A program made the position numbers and the translations under genes. From the NCBI GenBank assembly GCA_022824945.1, contig JAJDYX010000035.1, positions 50,732 through 114,731 on the forward strand: a DNA stretch of 64,000 nt, in the 5' to 3' direction. This document shows, one piece after another, positions 26,872-36,805 of this stretch; position 1 is the first letter of the stretch; each line of letters starts with the position of its first letter. The notes beneath the pieces are model-generated. The model was not told the origin of the DNA. It saw nothing but the letters and a program-made list of their open reading frames with translations, and did not search any database. This stretch comes from Candidatus Latescibacterota bacterium. GTDB taxonomy: Bacteria > Latescibacterota > UBA2968.

Positions 26872-27240
26872 TTAGTTATCTGCGGGTTCGACCACAGAGG
26901 CACCCTTTGGTTTGCGGTGCATTCGTGCGTAGGTCTCCGCCAGAAGATCGCGCAATTCCTCGGCAATCTCTGGATGAGGATCGCCAGCGAGGGCTTTGCA
27001 GGCCAGTTGCTCGGCTAAACGTGGCCGATTGCAGTCCAAAGCCAGCCACCCGGCACTGCGGTGCAGCACGGACCAGGTTAGCCCATCCTGGTCACACAGT
27101 TCGGCGATTGCAGCCAGTTCAAATTCCAACGCTTGCTCAAAGAACTCTGCTGCCCGCTTCTCGTTGTTTTGACGTCGTTCCATGTCAGCGCGATCAGCAA
27201 ATTCCATAGCCTTGTTGTGAAGATCACTAACTTTGCTCAT
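26872..27240 (-). CDS. Helical TPR-like protein
   Basis: About 122 residues from the ATG at 27240 (GGAGAAAAGAG upstream), all-helical: SDLHNKAMEFADRADMER, then FFEQALEFELAAIAEL, SVLHRSAGWLALDCNRP and IAEELRDLLAE. This resembles widespread helical small proteins with TPR-like repeats found beside peptidase and conflict-system genes; function not established. It overlaps by 14 bases the tail of an upstream broken frame, suggesting a former operon partner. Confidence 0.6.
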   Translation of the reverse strand: MSKVSDLHNKAMEFADRADMERRQNNEKRAAEFFEQALEFELAAIAELCDQDGLTWSVLHRSAGWLALDCNRPRLAEQLACKALAGDPHPEIAEELRDLLAETYARMHRKPKGASVVEPADN

Positions 27241-27475
27241 TTCTCTTTTCTCCAACCTCGGCAAGTGGACGGCTAAACTCGACTACGACGACATAAGCGG
27301 GCAACTGACTATCAATAAAATTAACTTGATCTATTTTCTCGCGCAACCGTCTTTTTATTTCTCCATCGCTACCATTAAGAATACCGGAAACTTCCAGTCT
27401 TGCCTTACGCTGAAAGTTGGGTGCATCAGATTCCTCGCCCAGCCAGCGGTCAATGCGCGTACCTATCGCAGCACG
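27227..27475 (-). pseudogene. C-terminal remnant of an upstream partner gene
   Basis: In the frame upstream of the TPR-like gene, 82 codons without a start codon, preceded by a stop, read as coding: RIDRWLGEESDAPNFQRKAR, then LEVSGILNG, LREKIDQVNFIDSQLPA and YVVVVEFSRPLAEVGEKRNE. Composition and lack of stops suggest the C-terminal end of a protein whose upstream part is lost or frameshifted. The family is not recognised. The overlap with the next gene is typical of an operon. Confidence 0.5.
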
Positions 27476-27715
27476 TTATCAAGGTCAATCGCACATCAGA
27501 ACCCAAGCAAATATCGAGCCAACGTCACAGAAATTGAGCGATAAATTGTATAGACAGAAGCTCAAGTACCCTCATCATGCTTTTAATATGCTGTATTGCT
27601 CCCTTAACTTAAATGTAAGGATCACCTTTAGAAGCACATACAAACCGAACCCGCCGGGATGTAAAAGTGTACGTTTTGAGCCATGAATGGGCGGTCGTGT
27701 GAAAGATATGTACTG
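27476..27715. other. 240-base gap, no gene seen
   Basis: AT-rich, with stops in all frames at short intervals. It may contain the eroded upstream part of the remnant at 27227-27475. Nothing else identified. Confidence 0.5.
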
Positions 27716-28411
27716 CTACCTCGCACCTCCCAACCCCTGATTCCTTTCCCTCAGCGACCAGGACTTATCCGGATTGTGGTACAGCCACTGCTCCATATTT
27801 TCTTTAATCCGGGACCATTCCGTATCCAGCATAGAAAACCACGTCGTATCCCGGTTGCGGTCTTTAACAATCATATGCTGGCGAAAAAGCCCTTCATAAG
27901 TGAACCCCAGGCGGAGCGCGGCAGACCGCGAGCATTCATTCAGCGCATCGCATTTCCATTCCACGCGGCGATAACGCATACAATCAAAAGCCTCGCAAAG
28001 CATGAGATATGCCGCCTCGGTATTCGCACACGTATTTTGTGCCTCGGGACCATACCAGATATTCCCAAGTTCCAACCGACGCGCATCGGACGCAACATTC
28101 AAAAAACTCACCATACCAATAGGACGATCAGATTGTTTATCTCGAACACTAAAAAAGAGCGGATCCTCCGAACGCTCAATCCCTTCAAGCCATTCCTGCA
28201 TGGACCGCACATCTTCAAAAGGCCCATACGCCATATACATCCACAACTGCTCCACGACTTCCGTCCTGTGCGAACACGCAAACAACCCGGGCGCATCCTT
28301 TTCCGGATCGAGAGGCGACAGCGCGATATACTCACCCTCATAATCTATACGTCGCGGGATACGCACTTCAGACACAGACGGCACAAAATTGCCAACGGGA
28401 AGAGACGACAT
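27716..28411 (-). CDS. GNAT acetyltransferase (RimJ/RimL-like)
   Basis: About 231 residues from the ATG at 28411, which has TGGAGGTAAAACTG in front and is preferred over longer frames. YIALSPLDPEKDAPGLF, PIGMVSFLNVASDARRLELG, then EAAYLMLCEAFDCMRYRRVEWKC (in part) and ECSRSAALRLGFTYEGLFRQ are typical of this group, which acetylates amino groups. Located on the minus strand directly downstream of the purA terminator (28531-28557), so it is probably transcribed separately; substrate unknown. Confidence 0.85.
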   Translation of the reverse strand: MSSLPVGNFVPSVSEVRIPRRIDYEGEYIALSPLDPEKDAPGLFACSHRTEVVEQLWMYMAYGPFEDVRSMQEWLEGIERSEDPLFFSVRDKQSDRPIGMVSFLNVASDARRLELGNIWYGPEAQNTCANTEAAYLMLCEAFDCMRYRRVEWKCDALNECSRSAALRLGFTYEGLFRQHMIVKDRNRDTTWFSMLDTEWSRIKENMEQWLYHNPDKSWSLRERNQGLGGAR

Positions 28412-28530
28412 CAGTTTTACCTCCATAAAAGTTGATGTGATATTCGGCATACTCTTTGACAAAATCGAAACATTCGAAGTTTCCTCAAAATACCCCATTC
28501 GCGAACTCAAAACACCGTCCTCATGGACAA

Positions 28531-28557
28531 AAAAAGCCCGTCCTTTCGGACGGGCTT
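28531..28557 (-). terminator. Terminator after purA
   Basis: AGCCCGTCC (28535-28543) pairs perfectly with GGACGGGCT (28548-28556). On the minus strand it is followed by a T-run, 31 bases past the purA stop. Confidence 0.9.
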
Positions 28558-28587
28558 CTCAGATAAGAATCCACATACGCACATCAT

Positions 28588-29865
28588 CTACATCTCAATA
28601 ATATCCTCTCGCCTTGGTCCCACGGAAATCCACTTCACCGGAACCTCGAGCCACGCTTCGATATGCTCGACATAACGCTGTGCATTCGTCGGCAAATCCG
28701 AAAACCGGCGCACCGATGAAATATCTGTTCTCCATCCCGGCAACTTTTCCAACACAGGTGTCGCCCGGTCAAGCAGAGAGGGCACCGGAAAAATATCTGT
28801 CTTCTCCCCATCGATCTCATAAGCTGTACAAACCGGAATCTCATCCAAATAACCCAACACATCGAGCAGCGACAACGCAACCGCCGTCGCCCCTTGCATG
28901 CGACACCCATAGCGCGTAGCAACAGCATCGAACCAGCCCATCCTGCGGGGTCGTCCCGTCGTCGCACCGTACTCCCCTGCATCGCCGCCCCGCTCGCGAA
29001 GCTCCTCCGCCTCCTCACCGAAAATCTCAGAAATAAAAGGACCTGCCCCCACGCAAGAAGAATACGCCTTTGCAACAGCGACAACTTGCGTAATCGAATG
29101 AGGCGGAATACCCGCCCCAATCGACGCAAACCCCGCCAAAGTAGAAGAAGACGTCGGATAGGGATAAATACCGTGATCGGGATCGCGCAAAGCACCCAAC
29201 TGCCCCTCCACGAGAATCTTCTTATTCTCCTTCAACGCATTGTGAAGCAACAACGACGTATCGCAAACATAAGATTCAATCTGCTCTCCCGCCGCCATCA
29301 AATCCGGCACAATCTCCTCCAGAGACATCAGCGGCTTCTGATACAAATGCTCGAAAAGTACATTCTTCACCTCCAGCGCGCGCGCGACGCGATCCCGCAA
29401 GCGACCCTCATCGTACAAATCAGCAACCTGAACCCCAACCTTCAAATACTTATCCGAATAAAACGGCGCAATACCCGACTTCGTCGAACCGTACTTTCGA
29501 TCCCCCAACCGCTCCTCCTCGTACACATCCATAAGCAGATGATAGGGAAGCAACACCTGCGCGCGCTCAGAAATACACAGATTTGGCTTCGGCACGCCGC
29601 GGGCAATCAGATCATCCACCTCCTCTATAAAAGCCGGAATATTCAACGCAATCCCCGTACCGAGAATATTCGTCGTATGCGGATAAAACACGCCCGAAGG
29701 CAAAAGGTGAAGGGCAAATTTCCCATACTCATTAATAATCGTATGCCCGGCATTATTCCCACCCTGGAAGCGAATAACAAAATCGGAATCCCGAGCCAGA
29801 ACATCCGTCATCTTACCCTTGCCCTCATCGCCCCAATTCGCGCCTACAATTGCTGAAACAGACAT
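28588..29865 (-). CDS. purA: Adenylosuccinate synthetase
   Basis: 425 residues from the ATG at 29865 (GAGGAAAAA upstream); a longer in-frame start is not needed, since the family begins with exactly this VGANWGDEGKGK motif. QGGNNAGHTI and TTGRPRRMGWFD are also standard. It joins IMP and aspartate with GTP to make adenylosuccinate, the first committed step to AMP. Downstream of serA by about 110 bases that hold an 8-bp hairpin (29907-29931) and a heptamer repeat. Confidence 0.97.
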   Translation of the reverse strand: MSVSAIVGANWGDEGKGKMTDVLARDSDFVIRFQGGNNAGHTIINEYGKFALHLLPSGVFYPHTTNILGTGIALNIPAFIEEVDDLIARGVPKPNLCISERAQVLLPYHLLMDVYEEERLGDRKYGSTKSGIAPFYSDKYLKVGVQVADLYDEGRLRDRVARALEVKNVLFEHLYQKPLMSLEEIVPDLMAAGEQIESYVCDTSLLLHNALKENKKILVEGQLGALRDPDHGIYPYPTSSSTLAGFASIGAGIPPHSITQVVAVAKAYSSCVGAGPFISEIFGEEAEELRERGGDAGEYGATTGRPRRMGWFDAVATRYGCRMQGATAVALSLLDVLGYLDEIPVCTAYEIDGEKTDIFPVPSLLDRATPVLEKLPGWRTDISSVRRFSDLPTNAQRYVEHIEAWLEVPVKWISVGPRREDIIEM

Positions 29866-29953
29866 TTTTTCCTCTTTTACGTAAGTAGTCAGCAAAAACT
29901 TCCTGGATCGCGGCTTTAAGCATGCCGCGATGACGTGCCTTCTTCCTTTTTCC

Positions 29954-29977
29954 TTCACACTTCACACTTCACACTTC
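29954..29977. repeat. Short tandem repeat next to the serA stop
   Basis: TTCACAC is repeated three times without change (29954-29974), followed by TTC, immediately beyond the serA stop codon (29978-29980). A likely slippage hot spot. A separate 8-bp inverted repeat (29907-29914 with 29924-29931) lies between serA and purA. Confidence 0.7.
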
Positions 29978-31564
29978 TTACAGCTTCACCTGCTTAACCC
30001 AGTTCACAAACTCCTGAGACACAATATCGGCCAGCACCTCATCCCGCACTGGCGTATCGATATTAAAAACCATAATCGCATCGCCGCCCTGACTCCTGCG
30101 CCCCAGCGCCATATCGGAAATATTGATTCCATTTACCGCAAACAAATTGCCCATATGCCCCACCACACCGGGCACATCCCGATTACCCAAAACAATCATA
30201 TTTCCCTCGAGCTTTGCCTTCACCTCAATATCATCTATGCGAACCAACCGCAAATCCCGGCGCCCAAAAACCGTCGCCGAAATCGATGTTGTCTCTTCTG
30301 AAGTCTCGACATCTATCGTAATCAAATTGCTATAATCCGCGTGACTGCTCTTGGACTCCTCAACCCGAATGCTGCGCGCCTTAGCCCATAAAGGCGCGTT
30401 GACCAGCGTCACTGGCTCCTCAGCCTGATATTCAAAAATACCTTTCAAAACCGCAGCCGTAAGCGGCGCCGTAGCGTATTCTTGAATCACACCCTGATAG
30501 CGATTAATCACCCTGTGCAAATGCCCGCCCATAAGTTGCGCGTGCAGCGACCCCACCTTTTCTGCCAGCGACAAATAAGGACTGATCGCATCGAGATATT
30601 CCGGATCAATCGGCGGCAAATTGATACCACTCTGAACGGGCTTACCCTGCAATGCATCGCGCAAATCCACGGCAATCTGCCGCGCCACATTTTCCTGCGC
30701 CTCAAATGTCGAAGCCCCCAGATGCGGCGTAGAAACCACCTCTGGCCTTTTAACCAGCGGATGATCAGCCGAAGGAGGCTCCTCGCCAAACACATCCAAT
30801 GCAGCCCCTGCGACCTTACCCGCCTCAATCGCCCTATCAAGTGCTTCCTCATCCACAAGCTCGCCCCGCGCGCAATTAATAATACGCACCCCATCTTTGC
30901 ACCCTGCAAGCGCCGATGCGGAAATGAGATGATGCGTCTGATCCGTAAACGCTGCGTGCAACGTAATATAATCCGCCCTGGCAAAAATTTCATCGTAAGA
31001 CGCCTGCTGTATATGCAACTGCCGCGCCAGATCATCCGACAAAAAAGGATCGGCACCCAACAACGTCATACCAAACGCATGCGCGCGTCGCGCCACCTGC
31101 TGGCCAACGCGCCCCACGCCGATAATACCCAAAGTTTTGCCGTATAATTCAACACCCGTATATTTGCCGCGCTCCCATTCGCCAGCCTTAAGCGAAGCGG
31201 TCGCCTGGGGGATATTGCGAGACAGCGCCATCATCATAGCCATCGCGTACTCAGCGGCAGAAATCGTATTGCCGCCCGGAGCATTCATCACCACAATCCC
31301 CCGCTCAGTCGCGGCTTCCACATCGATATTATCCACACCAGCACCCGCCCGACCAATCGCGCGAAGATTCACACCCGCCTCAACCACCCGTTGCGTAACC
31401 TCCGTTGCACTGCGCACAATCAGCCCGGCATACTCGCCAATAATCTCGCACAATTCATCTTCAGACAGCCCCGTATTCACATCGACTTCTATACCTGAAG
31501 AAGCAAAAACATCCTGCCAGCCATCGGCCAGAGAATCGGCAATCAGAACCTTTCCCATTTTCAC
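29978..31564 (-). CDS. serA: D-3-phosphoglycerate dehydrogenase (long form with ACT domain)
   Basis: 528 residues (GTG at 31564 or ATG at 31558). Nucleotide-binding loop GIIGVGRVGQQVA, substrate motif AGAGVDNIDVEAA and TPHLGASTFEAQENV are intact. After residue 310 come the allosteric substrate-binding and ACT domains (GNRDVPGVVGHMGN), as in the long, serine-regulated type. First step of serine synthesis. Its start abuts the stop of the D-threonine-aldolase-like gene. Confidence 0.95.
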   Translation of the reverse strand: MKMGKVLIADSLADGWQDVFASSGIEVDVNTGLSEDELCEIIGEYAGLIVRSATEVTQRVVEAGVNLRAIGRAGAGVDNIDVEAATERGIVVMNAPGGNTISAAEYAMAMMMALSRNIPQATASLKAGEWERGKYTGVELYGKTLGIIGVGRVGQQVARRAHAFGMTLLGADPFLSDDLARQLHIQQASYDEIFARADYITLHAAFTDQTHHLISASALAGCKDGVRIINCARGELVDEEALDRAIEAGKVAGAALDVFGEEPPSADHPLVKRPEVVSTPHLGASTFEAQENVARQIAVDLRDALQGKPVQSGINLPPIDPEYLDAISPYLSLAEKVGSLHAQLMGGHLHRVINRYQGVIQEYATAPLTAAVLKGIFEYQAEEPVTLVNAPLWAKARSIRVEESKSSHADYSNLITIDVETSEETTSISATVFGRRDLRLVRIDDIEVKAKLEGNMIVLGNRDVPGVVGHMGNLFAVNGINISDMALGRRSQGGDAIMVFNIDTPVRDEVLADIVSQEFVNWVKQVKL

Positions 31565-32665
31565 TCAATGCCCTCTCGCATCCACGGCCCATGTCTCTAC
31601 AAACATCCCGTCTTCATCAATCACGCACACCTCATCCCACAAATTCACGGTCGTACACACATGGCGCGGCACCAGATAAAATTGATCGCCCACACGCGGT
31701 CGCGGCGTACCCCCTGGCAATTGCAACAACTGGTGTTCCTCATTGCGCCGCACAAACGCAATATCATCTGGCAACCCCAACGCTCGAAAATGGGGCACAG
31801 GCGTATCCGGCGCAACCGACTTGCTGCCCGCATCCAATGTAACGAGATCTGCGCGGGTCGTACTGATCACACTGGACAAAACCAGCGCTGCCCATTCAAA
31901 GGGACTCTGCAACTTATCACCATATCCGGTATCCCAAAAAATCCACGTACCGGGCGAAACCTCATCCACCCCATCCACCCGTTGCGTATGCTCAAAACCC
32001 GGCGACCCCGAAGCCACCAATTTCTCGACCTCAATACCAGACCGTTCTATCAGGCACCGGGTCTCAACAGCCCGCTCAATCGACTCAATCGCCATCTTTT
32101 GACGCATATCCCCATCGAAATCACCTACATGCCCATCATACACATGCAAACCCGCAAAATACAACCCCGGCAATTGTGCAATCTGCTGCGCCAGACCCAG
32201 CGAAGGCGCGTCGGGCAATGCCCCCGTGCGATTCATCCCCGTATTGACATCCACCATAACACCCAGACGTACATCCGCCGAAGTGCAAGCATCGGACAAC
32301 GCCTGAATATTATCCGCATCATCCGCAATAACTTTCAAATCAGTATCGGGATACAACCGCTTCAAATCCACCACGCGCGCGATATTTGCCCCCACGATAT
32401 GATAAGAGATCAACACATCGGTCGCACCAATCGCAGCGAGCATCGCTGCCTCTTTGGGCGTTGCACACTTAAACTTATCAATCCCCTCATCCATCTCCAT
32501 ACGCGCAATTTGCGACATCTTATGCGTCTTGATATGCGGACGTAAACGCGCATACCCACCCATCATATCCCCAATCGCGCGAATATTATGCGCCACCGCC
32601 TCCTTGTAAACCAACAGTGCAGGCGTGGGAATCTCCTCGGCATTCTTTACCCGATAGTCAAGCAT
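31565..32665 (-). CDS. D-threonine aldolase/D-serine dehydratase-like PLP enzyme
   Basis: 366 residues from the ATG at 32665, which overlaps the engB stop by 8 bases. RPHIKTHKMSQIA carries the PLP lysine of the alanine-racemase-type barrel, and the C-terminal HVCTTVNLWDEVCVIDEDG provides the metal-binding His and Cys of D-threonine aldolase/D-serine dehydratases. It would cleave or dehydrate a D-beta-hydroxy amino acid. Sits between engB and serA. Confidence 0.85.
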   Translation of the reverse strand: MLDYRVKNAEEIPTPALLVYKEAVAHNIRAIGDMMGGYARLRPHIKTHKMSQIARMEMDEGIDKFKCATPKEAAMLAAIGATDVLISYHIVGANIARVVDLKRLYPDTDLKVIADDADNIQALSDACTSADVRLGVMVDVNTGMNRTGALPDAPSLGLAQQIAQLPGLYFAGLHVYDGHVGDFDGDMRQKMAIESIERAVETRCLIERSGIEVEKLVASGSPGFEHTQRVDGVDEVSPGTWIFWDTGYGDKLQSPFEWAALVLSSVISTTRADLVTLDAGSKSVAPDTPVPHFRALGLPDDIAFVRRNEEHQLLQLPGGTPRPRVGDQFYLVPRHVCTTVNLWDEVCVIDEDGMFVETWAVDARGH

Positions 32666-33245
32666 CCAGCACCTCTCCAATCCATCGCCAAACCGCGTCC
32701 TTGCCGCGCCCCGTCGTCGCGGAAAACGGCACAAGGTCAAAATCGCCGTGCAAAGCGAGCATGCGGCGCGTTTGATCCAATCGACTTCTGAGCTTATGAC
32801 CCGACAGCTTATCGGCCTTAGTAGCAACCACCAAAAACGGCTTTTTGCCGTGTACCAGCCAATCAAGCATCTGAAAATCTTCTCGACTCGGATCGTGCCT
32901 CGCATCAATTAACTGAACAAAACCCCTGATTGAAGGCCGATCCTGCACATACCCCTCAATCAGCTTTCCCCACGCCTGACGCTCTTCCCAGCTGCGCTTT
33001 GCATAGCCATAACCGGGCAAATCGACAAAATAATATGCGTGATTTACGCGATAAAAATTCAGCGTTCGCGTCTTGCCGGGCGTGCCACTGGTCTTCGCCA
33101 AATTTTTCCGATTGAACAGCCGATTGAGCAACGACGACTTGCCCACATTGGAACGCCCCGCAAATGCAATCTCAGCCATCCCATCGCGGGGCAACTGCCT
33201 CAAAAAGCCAACACTCGTAACAAATTCGGCAGAATGGAATTGCAT
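32658..33245 (-). CDS. engB: Ribosome biogenesis GTPase EngB/YsxC
   Basis: 195 residues from the ATG at 33245. G1 GRSNVGKSSL, G3 VDLPGYGYAKR and G4 TKADKL are in place. EngB assembles the 50S subunit. Gene order tig-clpP-clpX-engB is conserved in many bacteria, often with lon in between; lon is absent here. Confidence 0.95.
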   Translation of the reverse strand: MQFHSAEFVTSVGFLRQLPRDGMAEIAFAGRSNVGKSSLLNRLFNRKNLAKTSGTPGKTRTLNFYRVNHAYYFVDLPGYGYAKRSWEERQAWGKLIEGYVQDRPSIRGFVQLIDARHDPSREDFQMLDWLVHGKKPFLVVATKADKLSGHKLRSRLDQTRRMLALHGDFDLVPFSATTGRGKDAVWRWIGEVLDA

Positions 33246-33310
33246 GATTAGTAGCCAGTTGTCAGTTGTCAGCCCACCCAGCCCCCAGCCCCAGTCCCCA
33301 CTTCCACACA

Positions 33311-33342
33311 AACTAAAACCGGGGTCCAATTCGGCCCCGGTT
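33311..33342 (-). terminator. Terminator after clpX
   Basis: AACCGGGG (33317-33324) pairs with CCCCGGTT (33335-33342), followed by a T-rich stretch on the minus strand, 28 bases past the clpX stop. Confidence 0.8.
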
Positions 33343-33369
33343 CCCCATCTTTGGGAAATATCCATCTCT

Positions 33370-34620
33370 TTAAGCGCGTTTTTGAGTCGATTCGAGAACT
33401 TCAATACGCGGCTTGTTGCGATTTTGAACCATATCGCAGGTCACTGTGACCTCGGTCAGGTCCTCATTGGTGGGTATATCGTACATCAAATCCGTCATAA
33501 CAGCTTCGAGAACCGACCGCAACCCGCGCGCACCTGTACCCTTTTCCTGTGTAATGCGAACAACCTCGCGCAGCGCGTCATCCTCAAAAGTCAGCTCGAC
33601 TCCATCGAGTTCAAACAACTTCTGGTATTGCTTCGTAATTGCATTTTGCGGTTCCGTCAAAATCTGCAACAAAGCAGCCTCGTCCAGATTGCCCAACGCA
33701 CACATCACGGGCATTCGCCCAACCAGTTCTGGAATCAAACCGTACTTAATCAAATCTTCCGGCTCGGCATGCTGGAAAATCTCGCCGGTACTTTGCTCAT
33801 CCAAATCATCGTTCGAATCGGACCCAAAACCAATGGTCTTCTTGCCGATGCGGGTGCTAATAACGCTCTCCAAACCGTCAAATGCACCACCACAGATAAA
33901 CAGAATATTTTTTGTATTGAGCTGAATCAGGGGTTGCTCGGGATGCTTGCGCCCCCCCTTGGGCGGAATACTCGCCACCGTACCTTCCAGAATCTTCAAC
34001 AAAGCCTGCTGAACACCTTCCCCAGACACATCGCGCGTAATAGATGGATTGGCTGACTTTCGAGAAATTTTATCGACCTCGTCCAAATACAAAATACCCA
34101 TCTCGGCCTGCGCCACATCGTAATCCGCAGCCTGAAGTAGGCGCACCAGGATATTCTCAACATCTTCGCCAACATATCCCGCCTCGGTCAAAATAGTGGC
34201 ATCTGCAATCGAAAATGGAACCTGCAAAATGCGCGCCAGCGTTTGCGCCAAAAGCGTCTTGCCAGTACCCGTAGGTCCCATAAGCAAAATATTGCTCTTA
34301 TCGAGTTCGACATCATCCGCAGACTGATTGGACCGAATGCGCTTGTAATGATTATACACCGCAACCGAAAGAACGCGCTTGGCGCGCTCTTGACCAATCA
34401 CATAATCGTCGAGACGGGCTTTAATCTCCTGCGGCTTAGGCAACCCTTTGTGAAGCGTCACGGGCTTTTTGAGATCGTCCTCTCGCAAAACCTCATTGCA
34501 CAGCTTGATACACTCACTGCAAATATTCACACTCGGGCCAGTGACGATCTTATCGACCTGATCTGCACTCTTGCCACAAAAAGAACAGCGAATTTCTGTT
34601 CTGGAAGTCCGTCGTTTCAT
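33370..34620 (-). CDS. clpX: ATP-dependent Clp protease ATP-binding subunit ClpX
   Basis: 416 residues from the ATG at 34620. Zinc finger Cys12, Cys15, Cys34, Cys37; Walker A GPTGTGKT (115-122); Walker B LDEVDKI (180 region); [11 protein letters not shown] pore region. Unfolds tagged proteins and feeds ClpP. Lies 13 bases after clpP, same strand. Confidence 0.97.
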   Translation of the reverse strand: MKRRTSRTEIRCSFCGKSADQVDKIVTGPSVNICSECIKLCNEVLREDDLKKPVTLHKGLPKPQEIKARLDDYVIGQERAKRVLSVAVYNHYKRIRSNQSADDVELDKSNILLMGPTGTGKTLLAQTLARILQVPFSIADATILTEAGYVGEDVENILVRLLQAADYDVAQAEMGILYLDEVDKISRKSANPSITRDVSGEGVQQALLKILEGTVASIPPKGGRKHPEQPLIQLNTKNILFICGGAFDGLESVISTRIGKKTIGFGSDSNDDLDEQSTGEIFQHAEPEDLIKYGLIPELVGRMPVMCALGNLDEAALLQILTEPQNAITKQYQKLFELDGVELTFEDDALREVVRITQEKGTGARGLRSVLEAVMTDLMYDIPTNEDLTEVTVTCDMVQNRNKPRIEVLESTQKRA

Positions 34621-34633
34621 AACGCCCCACTCC

Positions 34634-35251
34634 TCATAACAAGGCTTCGTCGATATCGGGGTTAGAATCTTGATCGGGAATGAGCACTTCATCAATCAGG
34701 CCATAATCCTTTGCCTCATCAGCCGACATAAAGAAATCGCGGTCTGCATCTCTTTCTATGCGCTCAATACCCTGACCTGTACATTCGGATAAAATGGCGT
34801 TCAAACGGTCGCGATATTGCAAAATCTCTTCGGCATGTCGTTCGATATCCGAAGCCTGACCGCCTGCACCACCAATGGGTTGATGCAGCAAAATACGAGA
34901 ATTTGGCAATGCGCGGCGCTGCCCCTTTGTCCCCCCTGCAAGAAGCACGGCACCCAGTGAAAAAGCCTGACCCACACAAACCGTTTCAACATCGTTGGGC
35001 ACGTATTGCATCGTATCGTAAATCGCCAAACCCGCCGTAATGCTACCGCCGGGAGAATTGATATACAGCCGAATCGGTTTCTCGGGTGTTTCAGACGTGC
35101 AAAACAACATCTGAGCAATCACCAAATTGGCAATCGTATCGTTGATCGGCGTACCAATAAAAATAATATTATCGCGCAACAGCCGCGAAAAAATGTCATA
35201 AGCGCGCTCGCCACGCCCTGTTTGTTCAAGAACTGTAGGAACCAGAGCCAT
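34634..35251 (-). CDS. clpP: ATP-dependent Clp protease proteolytic subunit
   Basis: 205 residues. Catalytic triad Ser98 (GQAFSLGA), His123 (ILLHQP) and Asp172 (ADRDFF) is intact at the usual spacing. The N-terminal extension is short. Forms the double ring degraded with ClpX. Starts 38 bases after trigger factor. Confidence 0.97.
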   Translation of the reverse strand: MALVPTVLEQTGRGERAYDIFSRLLRDNIIFIGTPINDTIANLVIAQMLFCTSETPEKPIRLYINSPGGSITAGLAIYDTMQYVPNDVETVCVGQAFSLGAVLLAGGTKGQRRALPNSRILLHQPIGGAGGQASDIERHAEEILQYRDRLNAILSECTGQGIERIERDADRDFFMSADEAKDYGLIDEVLIPDQDSNPDIDEALL

Positions 35252-35289
35252 ATTTAATTTTAAATCCCATGTTTAAATGTAAAATTCGT

Positions 35290-36633
35290 CTATTCGTCTT
35301 CAACTTCCTCAACATCTTCAACATCTGCGTTATCGATGAGAAAATCAAACGTCTTCTGCGTCTTAATCTCCGACTCAATCTGACCGAGCTGTTCGGTTCG
35401 GCTCAAAATCTGACGCAGACGCGGCCCTTCGATATTGTGCCGTTGCGACATCTCCTCGAGATGTTTGTCCAGATCGTCATCTGTCACCTCAATATCTTCC
35501 TGATCGGCAACAGCATCCAGCAACAAAAAGCGTTTGACACCGCGTTCGGCTTGATCGCGCCCCTCCTCGCGAAGCGCATCTTCGTCAATCCCGTGATCGT
35601 GCCCCGCGTGCTCTCGCTTGTACGACTCAATCATACCATCGAGATAATTTTCGACCATGCTATCGGGAACCTCAAAAGGATTCTCCTCGATCAGCGCATC
35701 CATCAAATTTTCCTCAACGCGCTGGCGAATCATTTGATCGTACTGCGCCTCCATCTCATTGCGAATTTGCGTCTTGAGTTCGTCCAGCGTCTCCACACCG
35801 CCGACATCCTGAGCCAATTCATCATCCAATTCGGGCAACTCGCGCTCGCGTATTTCTTTCGCCGTTACGCGAAACATCACGGTCTCTTCTTTCGGTCCTT
35901 CGTCGTGGTCCTCATGGTCATGATCATCGTGATCATGATCGCAATCTTCGTGATCGTGATCATCCTGAACGGGCCGCGTAATCGCAACCTCACGGGACTC
36001 ACCGGCCGAAACACCGATCAATTGCTCTGCCAAATCAGTCGGCTTGCCATCTTCCGTCTTAAACAGCCGAATCGATTGATCTTCTGACTTGTGATCGGCC
36101 ACGGGACTGCCGTCCTCATCGAGCTCTTCGACATCGGCAAAAACCACATCGTCGAGATCGGCAGCGCGCTCCACGACCTGCTCGGTAGCACTCTCCTCTT
36201 GCATATACCGCAGCCGACCATCAACATGCTCGTCTTCAACCGCAAACACAGGCCGCGTCACCTTCAACCCCTTATAGGTCTCCACGGTTATCTCCGGACG
36301 GACATCAACAGAAGCCTTGAACACCAGAGGCTGTCCCTCTTCAAAATTGATATCGTCAATACTCGCCTGAGAAACGGGTTGAATCCCTTCGGCTTCGCTC
36401 GCCTCCCGGTAAAATTCCTCGACCATCTCCTGGACAACCTCGCCCTGGATAGCCGGCCCAAATTGCCGTTTAATAACGCTCAGGGGAATTCTACCCTTGC
36501 GAAAACCCGGCAAATTAAGAGTCTTGCTGTATTTCCTGTAAGCGTCATTGAGACGCTTATCCACATCTGCCGCCGGGGCCTCAATCTCCAATGTTCGACG
36601 CCATGTCCCCGACTCGGTCACCTGCACATTCAT
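35290..36633 (-). CDS. tig: Trigger factor with a His/Asp-rich insertion
   Basis: 447 residues. The ribosome-docking motif LPGFRKGRIP (41-50) is intact, and the PPIase and C-terminal chaperone domains follow. Odd feature: residues 223-248, within the PPIase domain, are an insertion of Asp, Glu and seven His with one Cys (DDHDHEDCDHDHDDHDHEDH), resembling a metal-binding loop as in SlyD-like proteins. A second HGHDHG-like piece (AGHDHGIDED) occurs near 345. It may sense or bind Ni, Zn or Co. Confidence 0.93.
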   Translation of the reverse strand: MNVQVTESGTWRRTLEIEAPAADVDKRLNDAYRKYSKTLNLPGFRKGRIPLSVIKRQFGPAIQGEVVQEMVEEFYREASEAEGIQPVSQASIDDINFEEGQPLVFKASVDVRPEITVETYKGLKVTRPVFAVEDEHVDGRLRYMQEESATEQVVERAADLDDVVFADVEELDEDGSPVADHKSEDQSIRLFKTEDGKPTDLAEQLIGVSAGESREVAITRPVQDDHDHEDCDHDHDDHDHEDHDEGPKEETVMFRVTAKEIRERELPELDDELAQDVGGVETLDELKTQIRNEMEAQYDQMIRQRVEENLMDALIEENPFEVPDSMVENYLDGMIESYKREHAGHDHGIDEDALREEGRDQAERGVKRFLLLDAVADQEDIEVTDDDLDKHLEEMSQRHNIEGPRLRQILSRTEQLGQIESEIKTQKTFDFLIDNADVEDVEEVEDE

Positions 36634-36689
36634 CGCGTTGGATAATCCTTTCTTTATAATACTTCACTCACTAACTGGCCCAACGAGCA

Positions 36690-36718
36690 ATAATAAACAA
36701 ATGAAAACGCTTTGTCAA
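36690..36718 (-). promoter_or_regulatory. Sigma-70 promoter of tig-clpP-clpX
   Basis: On the minus strand: TTGACA, a 17-base spacer and TATTAT, a near-consensus vegetative promoter about 55 bases before the trigger factor start codon (36633). Confidence 0.85.
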
Positions 36719-36805
36719 TGGCGTTGGGGATAATATAGCCTATTAGCGTTTAGCTGTCAGCCTCAGCAGTTAGTGGTTACCCCAACCAATCCCCAGCCCC
36801 CAACC

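Noticed and set aside
32666..32908. An N-terminal extension of the D-threonine-aldolase-like gene
   Set aside because: It is the other frame of engB, and the family start fits the ATG at 32665.
34621..34695. An N-terminal extension of ClpX
   Set aside because: ClpX starts just before its zinc finger; the extra residues overlap clpP and are not family-like.
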